A DNA stretch of 64,000 nt from Kribbella amoyensis (GCF_007828865.1 NZ_VIVK01000001.1:2542001-2606000); one strand, 5' to 3'; counted from the first letter of the stretch, positions 18,012-26,432 are shown. Notes: a model not told the origin generated them from the letters alone. Translations and numbers: made by a program.

Positions 18012-19019
18012 TCACTGACCGGTAGTGGACTCCCGGACATGCAGCTGGTACTGCGCGACGATCTCGCGCTGGCCGGACTCGTCACCGTTCATCCGCTCGA
18101 CCAGCAGCTCGACGGCGGTGGTCGCGATCTGGGCCCGGCCCGGATCGACCGTGGTCAGCGTGGGCGTGCTGTACCGGGCCTCGTCGATGTCGTCGAACCC
18201 GGCGACCGCGAGGTCGTCCGGCACCCGGATGCCGCGCTGGGCCAGCACCCGGAGCGCGCCGAGTGCGAGCGTGTCGTTGAGACCGAGGACGGCGTCGAAC
18301 TTCTGCCCTGACTCGAGCAGCGCCGTCATCGCCTCGGCCCCCGTCGACCGGTGCCACGGCCCGGCGTACGCGGCGAGCTCGGGGAGCGGCTCCAGGCCCA
18401 CCTCGGCCAGCGTCGCGGCGTACGCCCCGTACCGGATCGCGGCCGTGCCGACGATCTCGCCGGGGTGGGTGCCGAGGACGGCGATCCGGCGGCGGCCGAG
18501 GTCGAGCAGGTGCTGGACCGCGGCCCGGGTGCCGGCCACGTTGTCGATCATCACGTGGTCGACCGGGCCGTGGAAGATGCGCTCGCCGAGCAGGACGGTC
18601 GGCGTCGACGTCCGCAGGTGCTCGGCGTCGTCGGGGCCGAGGGCGAGCGGGCTGAACAGCAGGCCGTCGACCAGGTGGCCGCGTGGACGCGCGAGGGCGG
18701 CGAGCTCGCGTTCGCGGACGGCGCCGGTCTGCTCGATCATCACGGTCAGCCCGTGCTTCTCGGCGGCCGTGATGGCGGCGTCGGCCAGCTCCGCGAAGTA
18801 CGGCAGGCTCAGTTCGGGGACGGCGAGGCCGATGATGCCGGTGCGGCCGGACTTGAGGTTCCGGGCCGAGATGTTCAGCTGGTACCCGAGGGCGTCGATC
18901 GACGCGAGCACCCGCAGCCGGGTCTCCTCACGGATGTACGGGTATCCGTTCATCACGTTCGAGACCGTCTTCGGCGAGACGCCCGCGTGCTGCGCGACGT
19001 CGCGCATCGTCACTGCCAC
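18012..19019 (-). CDS. LacI-family transcriptional repressor
   Basis: A 335-residue LacI/GalR regulator. Residues 4-50 form the helix-turn-helix and hinge (TMRDVAQHAGVSPKTVSNVMNG), followed by a periplasmic-binding-protein-like effector domain ending in FDDIDEARYSTP and a dimerisation region. Start GTG 19019 is chosen because GGGAGG lies upstream and the HTH then starts at the usual place. It lies directly upstream of the arabino-oligosaccharide operon on the same strand and probably represses it through the palindrome at 17950, with arabinose or an oligosaccharide as inducer. Confidence 0.94.
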   Translation of the reverse strand: MAVTMRDVAQHAGVSPKTVSNVMNGYPYIREETRLRVLASIDALGYQLNISARNLKSGRTGIIGLAVPELSLPYFAELADAAITAAEKHGLTVMIEQTGAVRERELAALARPRGHLVDGLLFSPLALGPDDAEHLRTSTPTVLLGERIFHGPVDHVMIDNVAGTRAAVQHLLDLGRRRIAVLGTHPGEIVGTAAIRYGAYAATLAEVGLEPLPELAAYAGPWHRSTGAEAMTALLESGQKFDAVLGLNDTLALGALRVLAQRGIRVPDDLAVAGFDDIDEARYSTPTLTTVDPGRAQIATTAVELLVERMNGDESGQREIVAQYQLHVRESTTGQ

Positions 19020-19092
19020 CGTGCCACCTCCCCGTCGGACTCCGTCGGACTCCCAGAGGCTCACGGTAGTGCAACCGCGCCCGGACCCCGGA

Positions 19093-19311
19093 TCAGGTGA
19101 GCAGGCCGTACGGGGGTTTGTCGAGCGGGGAGAGCCGGATCCCGAGCTGGCCGGCCTTGGTGAGGACGGAGTCGACCGGACGACCTAACCGCAGGCTGAT
19201 CACGGAGGGCGGGATGTTGTCGGCGGCGAACTCCTTCAGTCGGGCCAGTTCCTTGCGGGTCCAAGGTTCACCGGCGTTCCGGATGGATTGCGGCAGGGCC
19301 ATCGCTCTCAC
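19093..19311 (-). CDS. Small Myb/SANT-like HTH protein
   Basis: A 72-residue protein with PWTRKELARLKEFAADN, then ISLRLGRPVDSVLTKAGQLGI, which follows the Myb/SANT-like three-helix pattern of small bacterial DNA-binding proteins. It starts at GTG 19311, or less likely at ATG 19302. The ribosome binding site (GAGAAGAA) is weak. It may be a small DNA-binding regulator, but nothing shows its target. It is transcribed in the same direction as lacI and ends 74 bp before the lacI start. Confidence 0.65.
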   Translation of the reverse strand: MRAMALPQSIRNAGEPWTRKELARLKEFAADNIPPSVISLRLGRPVDSVLTKAGQLGIRLSPLDKPPYGLLT

Positions 19312-19444
19312 TTCTTCTCGATTTCGTTCTCCCTGTCACGGTGCCCCGGGCCGGGGTGATCGAAAACTGCGCAATCGCGGCATGACCGAGCGTGAACGCG
19401 CATCGGTACGGCTGCGTCAGTGCGCGTGCATCAGGACGGCTGCA

Positions 19445-19852
19445 TCAGTACGTCTGGAGTTCGAGCAGGGTGCCCTCCGGGTCGCGGAGGTGGGCGGTCC
19501 GCAGGCCGGGTCCCCACTGCGGCCGGTCCTGCGGCGGCGCGACGACGGTGGCGCCGTACCGGGTGAGGATCTTGGTGGCGGCGTCCACGTCGTCGACCTT
19601 GAACACGAGCATCGTGGTGTCCTGGCTCGGTGCTGCCGTCGTCGGCCGGCTCTCGGTGCCGACCGCGCTCGCGATCGCGGCCCGGCTGAACACGGCGAGG
19701 CCGGCCTGGCCGTCCAGGTCCCAGTTGGCGTAACTCGCCTCGGGCACCACCTTGACCGGCTGGACGCCGAACAACTCGGCCAGGACGCCGCGGTAGAACT
19801 CCACCGCGGTTCCGAAGTCGCGGACCAGCAGGCGGGGAGAGAGCACGTCCAT
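19445..19852 (-). CDS. VOC (glyoxalase/bleomycin-resistance) family protein
   Basis: A 135-residue vicinal-oxygen-chelate protein with the paired beta-alpha-beta-beta-beta layout: SPRLLVRDFGTAVEFYRGVL at the N-terminus and HLRDPEGTLLELQTY at the end, where the Glu is a usual metal ligand. Enzyme activity or ligand sequestration cannot be told apart. Start ATG 19852 has AGGA eight bases before it; an in-frame ATG at 19867 is possible. It diverges from a marR-type gene across a short operator, so it is probably the target of that regulator. Confidence 0.88.
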   Translation of the reverse strand: MDVLSPRLLVRDFGTAVEFYRGVLAELFGVQPVKVVPEASYANWDLDGQAGLAVFSRAAIASAVGTESRPTTAAPSQDTTMLVFKVDDVDAATKILTRYGATVVAPPQDRPQWGPGLRTAHLRDPEGTLLELQTY

Positions 19853-19870
19853 CGGGTGAGTCCTCATTAG

Positions 19871-19884
19871 TGGGTAACTACCAA
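19871..19884. promoter_or_regulatory. Putative MarR operator
   Basis: The near-palindrome TGGGTA-AC-TACCAA lies between the divergent VOC and MarR genes. It covers the -35 position of the marR promoter, whose -10 TACAAT is at 19900-19905. Position and symmetry fit autorepression plus control of the VOC gene. Confidence 0.5.
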
Positions 19885-19912
19885 CGATTGGATCTGGCCT
19901 ACAATAACCTCC

Positions 19913-20344
19913 GTGGAGACGCTGCTGGGGACCACCACGTTCGTACTGCACCGCGTCGCCGTGGCCGGCCGCCGCGCGATCGCCGAGCGGCTCGCGGTCC
20001 GACCGGGGCTGACCCTGTGGGAGTACGCCGCGCTCGCCGAGCTCGACGAACGCGGCCCTGTCGCGCAGAACGTCGTCGCCGAGGCGCTCGGGCTCGATCC
20101 GAGTGACGTGGTGAAGTTGATGGACGAGCTGTTGACCGCGCAACTGGTGACCCGGGACCGCGACGCCGAGGACCGCCGGCGGTACCGGATCGCCCTCACC
20201 GCGAAGGGCCGGCGCTCGCTCGCGACCGGGCACGACGTCGTCCGGAAGGTCGAGGAGGCCACGCTGGCGCCCTTGTCGCCGGCCGAGCGCTCGACGCTGC
20301 ACCGGCTGGTGAGCAAGGTGCACACGAACTCTGTCGCCAAGTAA
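19913..20344 (+). CDS. MarR-family transcriptional regulator
   Basis: A 143-residue winged-helix regulator. The recognition helix region is NVVAEALGLDPSDVVKLMDELL and the wing is VTRDRDAEDRRRYRIALTAKG, which are the standard MarR landmarks. Start GTG 19913 lies seven bases after TACAAT (19900-19905), so the transcript is probably leaderless. It diverges from the VOC gene, an arrangement typical of MarR switches that sense a small phenolic or toxic compound. Confidence 0.92.
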   Translation: METLLGTTTFVLHRVAVAGRRAIAERLAVRPGLTLWEYAALAELDERGPVAQNVVAEALGLDPSDVVKLMDELLTAQLVTRDRDAEDRRRYRIALTAKGRRSLATGHDVVRKVEEATLAPLSPAERSTLHRLVSKVHTNSVAK

Positions 20345-20350
20345 CGATCG

Positions 20351-21400
20351 TCAGGCGGCGCTGCGGTCGCTGAGTGGGCGACGACGGGCGACCGGGTCGG
20401 TCAGCGAGACCGGCTGCCACGCGCCGTCGGCCTGGTACAGGTCGGTGCCGGGCGGGACGATCGCGTCGATCCGGTCGAGCGTCGCGTCGTCCAGGGTCAG
20501 CTCGGCACCCTTGAGCAGGCTGTCGAGGTGGTCCATCGTGCGCGGGCCGCTGATCACGGACGTGACCGCCGGGTGCGCGACGACGAACGCCAGCGCCAGC
20601 TCGGGCAGCGAACAACCGATGCCCTCGGCAACTTCCACGAGCTGTTCGAGCGCGTCGAACTTGGCCGCGTTCGCCGGCAGCGACGGGTCGAACCGGAACG
20701 GCGTGAGCGCGGCCCGGCCGGAGCCGAGGTCGACCGGCCGGCCCTTGCGGACCTTGCCGGACAGGAAGCCGGAGGCGAGCGGGCTCCAGGTGAGCACACC
20801 CATGTTCAGCCGCGCGCAGGTCGGCAGCAGCGAGCGCTCGATCCCGCGCGCGATCAGCGAGTACGGCGGCTGTTCGGTGCGGAACTTGCCGTATCCGCGG
20901 CGTTCGGCGACGTGGTACGCCTCGACGATCTCCTCGGCCGGGAACGTCGAGCAGCCGAACGCGCGGATCTTGCCCTGGCTGACCAGGTCGGTGAGCGCCG
21001 ACAGGGTCTCCTCGATGTCCGTGGCCGGGTCCGGACGATGCACCTGGTACAGGTCGATCCAGTCGGTACCGAGCCGGCGCAGGCTCTGCTCGACCTCGTG
21101 CACGATCCAGCGCCGCGAGTTGCCGCCGCGGTTGCGGCCCTCGCCCATCGGGAAGTGCACCTTGGTCGCCAGCACGACGTCGTCCCGGCGGCCCTGCAGC
21201 GCCTTGCCGACGATCTCCTCGCTCTCGCCGGCGGAGTACATGTCGGCGGTGTCGACGAAGTTGATGCCCTGGTCGAGGGCGGCGTGGATGATCCGGATCG
21301 CGTCGGCGTGGTCGGGGTTGCCGACGGCGCCGAACATCATCGTGCCGAGGCAGTGCACGCTGACCTCGATCCCCGTCCCACCGAGAGTGCGGTAACGCAT
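20351..21400 (-). CDS. Aldo/keto reductase
   Basis: A 349-residue NADPH-dependent oxidoreductase of the AKR family with the catalytic tetrad visible as Asp50 and Tyr55 (VDTADMYS), Lys80 (ATKVH) and His121 (YQVHRPD). It most resembles the potassium-channel-beta/YhdN type rather than a sugar reductase; the substrate is unknown. Start ATG 21400 follows AAGGAG by eight bases. Upstream is a MerR-type promoter with a 19-bp spacer, suggesting induction by reactive aldehydes or another electrophile. The gene converges with marR, leaving six bases between the stops. Confidence 0.93.
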   Translation of the reverse strand: MRYRTLGGTGIEVSVHCLGTMMFGAVGNPDHADAIRIIHAALDQGINFVDTADMYSAGESEEIVGKALQGRRDDVVLATKVHFPMGEGRNRGGNSRRWIVHEVEQSLRRLGTDWIDLYQVHRPDPATDIEETLSALTDLVSQGKIRAFGCSTFPAEEIVEAYHVAERRGYGKFRTEQPPYSLIARGIERSLLPTCARLNMGVLTWSPLASGFLSGKVRKGRPVDLGSGRAALTPFRFDPSLPANAAKFDALEQLVEVAEGIGCSLPELALAFVVAHPAVTSVISGPRTMDHLDSLLKGAELTLDDATLDRIDAIVPPGTDLYQADGAWQPVSLTDPVARRRPLSDRSAA

Positions 21401-21432
21401 CGAACAGCTCCTTGCTTCGTGGTGTGGCTCGG

Positions 21433-21463
21433 AGACTAGGAGCTAGACCGCGCTCTAGGTCAA
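21433..21463 (-). promoter_or_regulatory. MerR-type promoter of the aldo/keto reductase gene
   Basis: On the minus strand, TTGACC (21458-21463) and TAGTCT (21433-21438) are separated by 19 bp, the overlong spacing that MerR activators correct by twisting DNA. The spacer carries the dyad ACCTAGAG-CGCG-GTCTAGCT. A similar dyad lies beside the merR gene at 23999. Confidence 0.6.
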
Positions 21464-21483
21464 GCTCCGCGTACGGTGGCCGC

Positions 21484-22527
21484 ATGACGTCTGTCGCCGA
21501 CTACGCGCACCTGTGGGAACCGCAGCCGGGCTGGCTGAACACCGCCTCGTACGGGCTGCCGCCGCGGCCGGGATGGGAGGCGATGCAGGCGGCGCTGGCG
21601 GACTGGCGGGTCGGGGCCACCAGCTGGGAACCGTGGGACGCGTCCACCCGCCGGGCGCGCGAGTCGTTCGCCCGGTTGGTGAACGCGTCCGCCGAGGACG
21701 TCTTCGTCGGCGGCACCGTCTCCGCGGCCCTCGCCCCGATCGCGGCCGGGCTGCCGGACGGGGCCCGGGTCCTGGTCGACGAGGTCGAGTTCACGTCGAA
21801 CGTCTACCCGTGGAAGGTGCACGAGGACCGCGGTATCGAGGTGGTCTCCGCAGCGACCGACGACCTGGTCGCCGCGATCCGGCCGGGGGTCGACGTGGTC
21901 GCGGTGAGCGCGGTGCAGTCCTCGACCGGCGCGGTGCTGGACCTGCCGGCCGTGGTGGCCGCCTGCCAGCGGATCGACGCGCTGCTGATCGTCGACGCGA
22001 GCCAGGCCGCGGGGTGGCTGCCGCTCGACGTGACCGGCCTGGACGCGCTCGTCGCCCACTCGTACAAGTGGCTGATGTCGCCCCGCGGCGCCACCCTCGG
22101 GTACCTCTCGCCGCGACTGCGGGAGCGCTGTCGTCCGCTGCAGGCCGGCTGGTACGCGGGTGAGGACCGGCACAGCTCGTACTACGGGACCGGGATGGAC
22201 CTGGCGTCGGACGCGCGCCGGTTCGACCAGTCGCCGGCGTGGTTCTCGTTCGTCGCGGCGGCCCCGACCCTGGAGTTGCTGGAGGAGATCGGGATCGCCG
22301 CGATCCACGCGCACAATGTTTCCCTGGCCAACGAGTTCCGGGCTGGGGTCGGGCTGCCGGCCGGTGATTCCGCGATCGTAAGTACGCGGATGCCCGGCGC
22401 CGAGGAAGCGTTCGCCGCTGCCGGGATCCGGGCGGCCGTTCGCAACGGCGGCCTGCGGGTGTCCTTCCACGTGTACTCGACCTCGGAGGACGTCCAGCTC
22501 GCCCTCAAAGCGCTGGAACGCCTTTAG
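21484..22527 (+). CDS. PLP-dependent aminotransferase class V-fold protein
   Basis: A 347-residue fold-type I PLP enzyme of the class V (cysteine desulfurase/kynureninase/isopenicillin epimerase-like) group. Asp171 in DASQA should bind the pyridine nitrogen and Lys195 in AHSYKWLMSPRG the cofactor. The substrate cannot be called. Start ATG 21484 lies six bases after TACGGT, suggesting a leaderless message. The gene diverges from the aldo/keto reductase, and its TAG stop directly abuts the stop of the convergent sulfatase. Confidence 0.9.
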   Translation: MTSVADYAHLWEPQPGWLNTASYGLPPRPGWEAMQAALADWRVGATSWEPWDASTRRARESFARLVNASAEDVFVGGTVSAALAPIAAGLPDGARVLVDEVEFTSNVYPWKVHEDRGIEVVSAATDDLVAAIRPGVDVVAVSAVQSSTGAVLDLPAVVAACQRIDALLIVDASQAAGWLPLDVTGLDALVAHSYKWLMSPRGATLGYLSPRLRERCRPLQAGWYAGEDRHSSYYGTGMDLASDARRFDQSPAWFSFVAAAPTLELLEEIGIAAIHAHNVSLANEFRAGVGLPAGDSAIVSTRMPGAEEAFAAAGIRAAVRNGGLRVSFHVYSTSEDVQLALKALERL

Positions 22528-23955
22528 TTATTGGGGAAGCGGCTGGCCGGGGTGCGGTTCGTCGCCGACCGCCGCCTGGGCCTTCCACATCTGGACCTCG
22601 AGGTCGCGGCGGATCGCGGTGTACGCCGGGTCGTCGGCGACGTTGGTGAGCTCCTGTGGGTCGGCCACCAGGTCGTACAGCTCCCACTCGGGCGGGTACG
22701 TCACCGACGACGCACCGGGCAGGCCGAGGCCGTCGTTGTAGAAGTAAATGAGCTTGTACCGGTCGGTGCGGTAGCCGTAGTGCGCGGCGGCGTGGTGGTT
22801 GCCGTCGTCGTGCTCCCAGTAGCGGTAGTACATGCCGTCGGCCGGTGGGACGCTGTTCGTGCCCTGATCGGTGCCTGTCAGATCGGGCCAGAAGTCGCGG
22901 CCCTGCATGCGGTCATGGGGCTCCACGCCGGCCGCGGTGAGGAGGGAGCGGGCGAAGTCCACGTTGGTGACGATGCCGTCGTGCACCTGACCGGCTCCCA
23001 CCGCGCGCGGGTAGCTCAGCAGTAGCGGCATCCGCAGCGACTCCTCGTACATGAGCCGCTTGTCGTACCAGCCGTGGTCGCCGAGGAAGAACCCCTGGTC
23101 CGAGGTGTACATCAGGACGGTGTCGTCGTACTGCCCGTGCTCCTCGAGCCAGGCAGTCACCCGGCCTACGCTGTCATCGACCGACGCGACACAGGCGAGA
23201 TAGTCCTCCATGTACCGCTGGTACTTCCACCGCGCCTCTTCGTCGGCGGACAGCCCCGGGGGTACCGGCTGCTTCAGGTCCGTGGCGTTGAGGTCGTCGG
23301 CCACCCGCATCGTCGAGCGCCGCGTCGACTCCGACCGGGTCGCGTAGTCGTCGGTGAACGTCTCGGGGACCGGGATCGGCGCGGAGTACTTCCCCTGGTA
23401 CGCCGGGGCCGGCTCCCACGGTCGATGCGGTGCCTTGTGCCAGAGGAGCAGGCACCATGGGTCGTCGCCGTCCAGCGAGTCCAGCCAGCGCAGGGCGAGG
23501 TCGGTGATCACCTCGGTCGCGTACCCGGGCTCGGTACGCAGGCCGTCGGCGGAGAGGAAGCGCGGATCGTGGTACTCACCCTGGTCGATCAGGACGTCCC
23601 AGGAGTCGAACCCCTCCGGGTCGTGCCCGGGCCCCTCGCCCAGATGCCACTTGCCGACGATCGCGGTCCGGTACCCGGCGGCGCGGAGCTGGCTGACGAA
23701 TGTGGGCTGCGACGCGTCGATCGGGGTCGAGAGGGTCCGGACGCCGTTGACGTGGCTGTAGGTGCCGGTGAGGATCGATGCCCGACTCGGTGCGCAGAGC
23801 GCGTTCGTGGCGAAGCAGTTGCCGAACCGGACGCCGCGAGCGCCGATCGCGTCCAGGTGCGGAGTCTCGTTCACCACCGATCCGTACGCGCCGACGGAGT
23901 GGGCCGCGTGGTCGTCGGTGAGGATCATCGCGATGTTCGGACGCCGGTCCGTCAT
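22528..23955 (-). CDS. Sulfatase (formylglycine-dependent, Cys type)
   Basis: A 475-residue type I sulfatase. Cys54 in LCAPSRASILTG is the residue converted to formylglycine; Asp14-Asp15 near the N-terminus and DQGFFLGDHGW further on supply metal ligands. No signal peptide is seen, so it is cytoplasmic. It would hydrolyse a sulfate ester, substrate unknown. Start ATG 23955 has AGAGG upstream. It diverges from a merR gene with a MerR-type dyad between, so regulation by that protein is likely. The gene converges without a gap on the class V PLP gene. Confidence 0.92.
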   Translation of the reverse strand: MTDRRPNIAMILTDDHAAHSVGAYGSVVNETPHLDAIGARGVRFGNCFATNALCAPSRASILTGTYSHVNGVRTLSTPIDASQPTFVSQLRAAGYRTAIVGKWHLGEGPGHDPEGFDSWDVLIDQGEYHDPRFLSADGLRTEPGYATEVITDLALRWLDSLDGDDPWCLLLWHKAPHRPWEPAPAYQGKYSAPIPVPETFTDDYATRSESTRRSTMRVADDLNATDLKQPVPPGLSADEEARWKYQRYMEDYLACVASVDDSVGRVTAWLEEHGQYDDTVLMYTSDQGFFLGDHGWYDKRLMYEESLRMPLLLSYPRAVGAGQVHDGIVTNVDFARSLLTAAGVEPHDRMQGRDFWPDLTGTDQGTNSVPPADGMYYRYWEHDDGNHHAAAHYGYRTDRYKLIYFYNDGLGLPGASSVTYPPEWELYDLVADPQELTNVADDPAYTAIRRDLEVQMWKAQAAVGDEPHPGQPLPQ

Positions 23956-23998
23956 GGGGGCTGCCTCTCGCTGGGGTCGGGGTTGGTCCATTCAATCG

Positions 23999-24018
23999 AA
24001 CTAGAGTCGGCTCCAGGT
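23999..24018. promoter_or_regulatory. MerR-type operator dyad
   Basis: The dyad AACTAGAG-TCGG-CTCCAGGT lies between the sulfatase and merR genes. Its half sites match the dyad in the aldo/keto reductase promoter (CTAGAG/CTCTAG core). Read toward the sulfatase, a CCGACC hexamer overlaps one half site. Confidence 0.5.
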
Positions 24019-24038
24019 CGGGGGCTACGCTGACCGGC

Positions 24039-24458
24039 ATGAGTGAGGGACTGAGCATCGGCCAGGTGGCGGACCGTACCGGCCTGAGCGTGCACGCACT
24101 CCGCTTCTACGAACGCGAAGGCATCCTGGCCGAGTCGGTCCGGCGCGAGTCCAACGGGCGGCGCGTGTACAGCGAGGACGACGTCGACTGGCTGGAGATG
24201 TGCGTCCGCTTCCGCTCGTCGGGGATGCCGCTGGAGACCATCCGCAAGTACACGGATCTGGTGCGCCAGGGCCCGGGGAACGAGACCGACCGGCTGGCGC
24301 TGCTGCGGAGCCACCAGGAGCACGTCCAGGCCCAACTGGCCGAGCTGACCGAATGCCTGAAGGTGATCAGCCACAAGGTGGAGATCTACGAGGACCACCT
24401 GAACCGCGGAGTCGCGGACTGCCTATGGGTCCAGCCCGGGACGGCCGCGGCAGAGTAG
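24039..24458 (+). CDS. MerR-family transcriptional regulator
   Basis: A 139-residue regulator with the N-terminal MerR winged helix (SIGQVADRTGLSVHALRFYERE, then RRVYSEDDVDWLEM) and a long C-terminal dimerisation helix. Its only cysteine, near residue 130, is in the C-terminal tail, so it does not look like a metal sensor; a NmlR/AdhR-like aldehyde or drug sensor is more likely. ATG 24039 lies seven bases after TACGCT, consistent with a leaderless transcript. Likely targets are the divergent sulfatase and, from the matching dyad, the aldo/keto reductase. Confidence 0.93.
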   Translation: MSEGLSIGQVADRTGLSVHALRFYEREGILAESVRRESNGRRVYSEDDVDWLEMCVRFRSSGMPLETIRKYTDLVRQGPGNETDRLALLRSHQEHVQAQLAELTECLKVISHKVEIYEDHLNRGVADCLWVQPGTAAAE

Positions 24459-24757
24459 AGGCAGTCGGTACGCCACCCCACGCGGTCTGCTCCGGTCACT
24501 CCTTCGTCGGCCCCTTGGCGGCGGCTCCCACCCTGGACAGTGGCTCCCTTCGTCCCTGCCTGGCAATGGCGTGAAGGCAGGGCGGGCGTGGTGAGGGCGA
24601 GGTGTGGTGCGGGGTTGGTCTGCCGTGGGTCGGTGGTTGGGGTGATGTGGCCCGTCCTCGACGTTCGAACGAGGGTGGTCATCTACAGCCCAATCGCCCA
24701 GGCGCGGGTCGGTGGCGGACCGCGTCCTCACCGCCAGGGCTCGACCCAACCCGTGGC
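24459..24757. other. Intergenic region without a recognisable gene
   Basis: About 300 bp between the convergent merR and DUF222-HNH genes. I see no convincing coding frame. The only structure is the hairpin at 24554-24582. Confidence 0.6.
24554..24582 (+). terminator. Possible transcription terminator hairpin
   Basis: Perfect 8-bp arms CCCTGCCT (24554-24561) and AGGCAGGG (24575-24582) enclose a 13-base loop, about 95 bp after the merR stop. There is no T tract, which is common in actinomycetes, so this is tentative. Confidence 0.35.
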
Positions 24758-26365
24758 TCAACGCTCGGCCGCAGGATTATCAGGATCGGTCGCATGCTGA
24801 ATCCAGCGCGGAGTCGTCCGTTGCTGATGCGAGTCGGTCCGACGGGTGCCGGTGTGGTCGACGTGGAAGGTGAAGCCGTGGGGGCTGGTCCATTCCAGGG
24901 TGTCGTCGGTGGTGCGGTTGACGTTCCAGTGGCCGTGGGTTTTGACCCGGTGGCTGTAGCGCCGTAGCGGGATGAGTTTGGTGGTGCCGGTCTGCCCGGG
25001 TGGTCCGTGGGGGTCGTAGGGCTGGATGTGGTCGAGGTCGGTGGCGAGTGTGGTCTCTGCGGTGCCGTAGGGGAACTGTTCGACGGGGTGGATGAGTTTG
25101 AGTTGTTCGCGTAGTCGGCGGGGGATTTCGTAGGCGTCGACGCTGATGGTGTCGTTCAGGTCGATTACCGGCCGGACCGAGTAGGGGCGGTGGCCGATCA
25201 GCTCGGTGAGTTGGGCAGCGAGGAGCGGCCCGCAGCCTTCGACCCGGGCGACGCCGTGGCCGGTGGCCAGGGTGTGGTCGGTGAGGTGGACGTAGATGGT
25301 GGTGCGGCTGGTGCGGGAGCCGGTGATGCCGTCGAGTTGGGCCAGGTCGGCGTTGACCATCTGACGGGTCGGTGCCTCCACACCCGTAGCCGCCTGCCCG
25401 GCGCCGGCGACGGCATCGGGGGCGCGGTCGGCGTCGGCCCTGGGCGTGACGTCCCACGGTTCGACGCGCTCACCTTGACCACACGCGACCACACCAGTCG
25501 TCACATCAGCCGTCGCCGCGTCACCCGGCCGCGCCACCTCAGTCGCTGAAGGCTGGGCTGCTTCCGACGGTGTCGAGGTGGGCAGGGTGCCGGTGCGGCC
25601 GGCGGTGAGGATGGCTTGGGCGTGGGCCGGGTCGGCCAGGATGCCCAGCGCCCGCGCCCGCCGCAGCCGCAAAGGATCCGGATCACCCAGCGTCTTCAAC
25701 GCCTCCGCCAGGGCATCAATCGTGGCGTCGAAGCGCAACACGTCACCGGTCGCGGCCAGGATCCACACCGACTTGGTGCCGTGATCATCGGCCCGCCCCA
25801 CATACACACCACGCTCACGCGCCTTCCGCTCAGCAGCAGACCGGGCAGCATCCTGATCAGCGCGGTAGCGGGCAGCCGTGACAATCTTGCCCAACCGGAT
25901 CGGGGTGACGGTGTCGACCAGACCCGCGACCTGCTCATCGACCATCGCCGCCGCCTCCTCGGACAACTCCAGACAGGCGGTCGCGACCTTGCACGCCTTC
26001 CATGGGGTCGCCTCACCGTTCAACACCGTCGCCCAGATCCGCGGCAACCGATGCCGCAACGCCAACGCCTGCCCGATAAAGGCCGCCGCACTCCCCGCCG
26101 ACGTCCCGATCATCGCCCCGAACTCCGCCGGCGCGAACTCAGCAATCGCCGGACACCCTGCGCCGCCGTAGACCACGCCACGCTCTCGCCCGGGCCGCCT
26201 TCCCTCCCCGCCACCAGTAGGCAGCCCGTCGGCGCTGTGCAGATCGGCGAACACCTGCGCATGCACCAACAACCGAGCCTCAAGCCGATCGATCTCAGCA
26301 CGATGCGCCGCAGCCGAGGTCAGTACCCCGGCCGCGTCCAACTCCGCCACATCGCCATCGAACAT
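24758..26365 (-). CDS. DUF222 / 13E12-repeat HNH endonuclease-like protein
   Basis: A 535-residue protein with the actinobacterial DUF222 (13E12 repeat) domain over roughly residues 1-400 and a C-terminal HNH-like segment: DLDHIQPYDP, then KLIPLRRYSHRVKTHGHW. The Cys residues often present in this HNH zinc ribbon are absent. An Ala/Pro-rich low-complexity stretch (about 260-320) lies inside the DUF222 region. Such proteins are multicopy in many actinomycetes and often carried on mobile DNA, but no mobility gene or flanking repeat is visible here. The start ATG 26365 is followed upstream by a palindrome that may be its operator. Biological role unknown. Confidence 0.88.
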   Translation of the reverse strand: MFDGDVAELDAAGVLTSAAAHRAEIDRLEARLLVHAQVFADLHSADGLPTGGGEGRRPGRERGVVYGGAGCPAIAEFAPAEFGAMIGTSAGSAAAFIGQALALRHRLPRIWATVLNGEATPWKACKVATACLELSEEAAAMVDEQVAGLVDTVTPIRLGKIVTAARYRADQDAARSAAERKARERGVYVGRADDHGTKSVWILAATGDVLRFDATIDALAEALKTLGDPDPLRLRRARALGILADPAHAQAILTAGRTGTLPTSTPSEAAQPSATEVARPGDAATADVTTGVVACGQGERVEPWDVTPRADADRAPDAVAGAGQAATGVEAPTRQMVNADLAQLDGITGSRTSRTTIYVHLTDHTLATGHGVARVEGCGPLLAAQLTELIGHRPYSVRPVIDLNDTISVDAYEIPRRLREQLKLIHPVEQFPYGTAETTLATDLDHIQPYDPHGPPGQTGTTKLIPLRRYSHRVKTHGHWNVNRTTDDTLEWTSPHGFTFHVDHTGTRRTDSHQQRTTPRWIQHATDPDNPAAER

Positions 26366-26366
26366 G

Positions 26367-26432
26367 TGATCGACTATAGATCAACCAGCCCACAGGAAAG
26401 CAAATCGACTATCCACAGATCCCCTTGTGGAT
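26367..26432. promoter_or_regulatory. Palindromes upstream of the DUF222-HNH gene
   Basis: Two inverted repeats lie together: TGATC-N7-GATCA (26367-26383), starting two bases upstream of the start codon, and ATCCACA-N8-TGTGGAT (26411-26432). The second contains a perfect TTATCCACA DnaA-box sequence on the minus strand and a near match, CTATCCACA, on the plus strand. An operator is more likely than an origin. Confidence 0.4.

Noticed and set aside
24758-26365. DUF222-HNH gene as part of a mobile element
   Set aside because: No integrase, transposase, terminal inverted repeat or direct target repeat could be seen around it.
26411-26432. DnaA boxes as a replication origin
   Set aside because: Only two boxes are present and no dnaA, dnaN or gyrB gene lies nearby.
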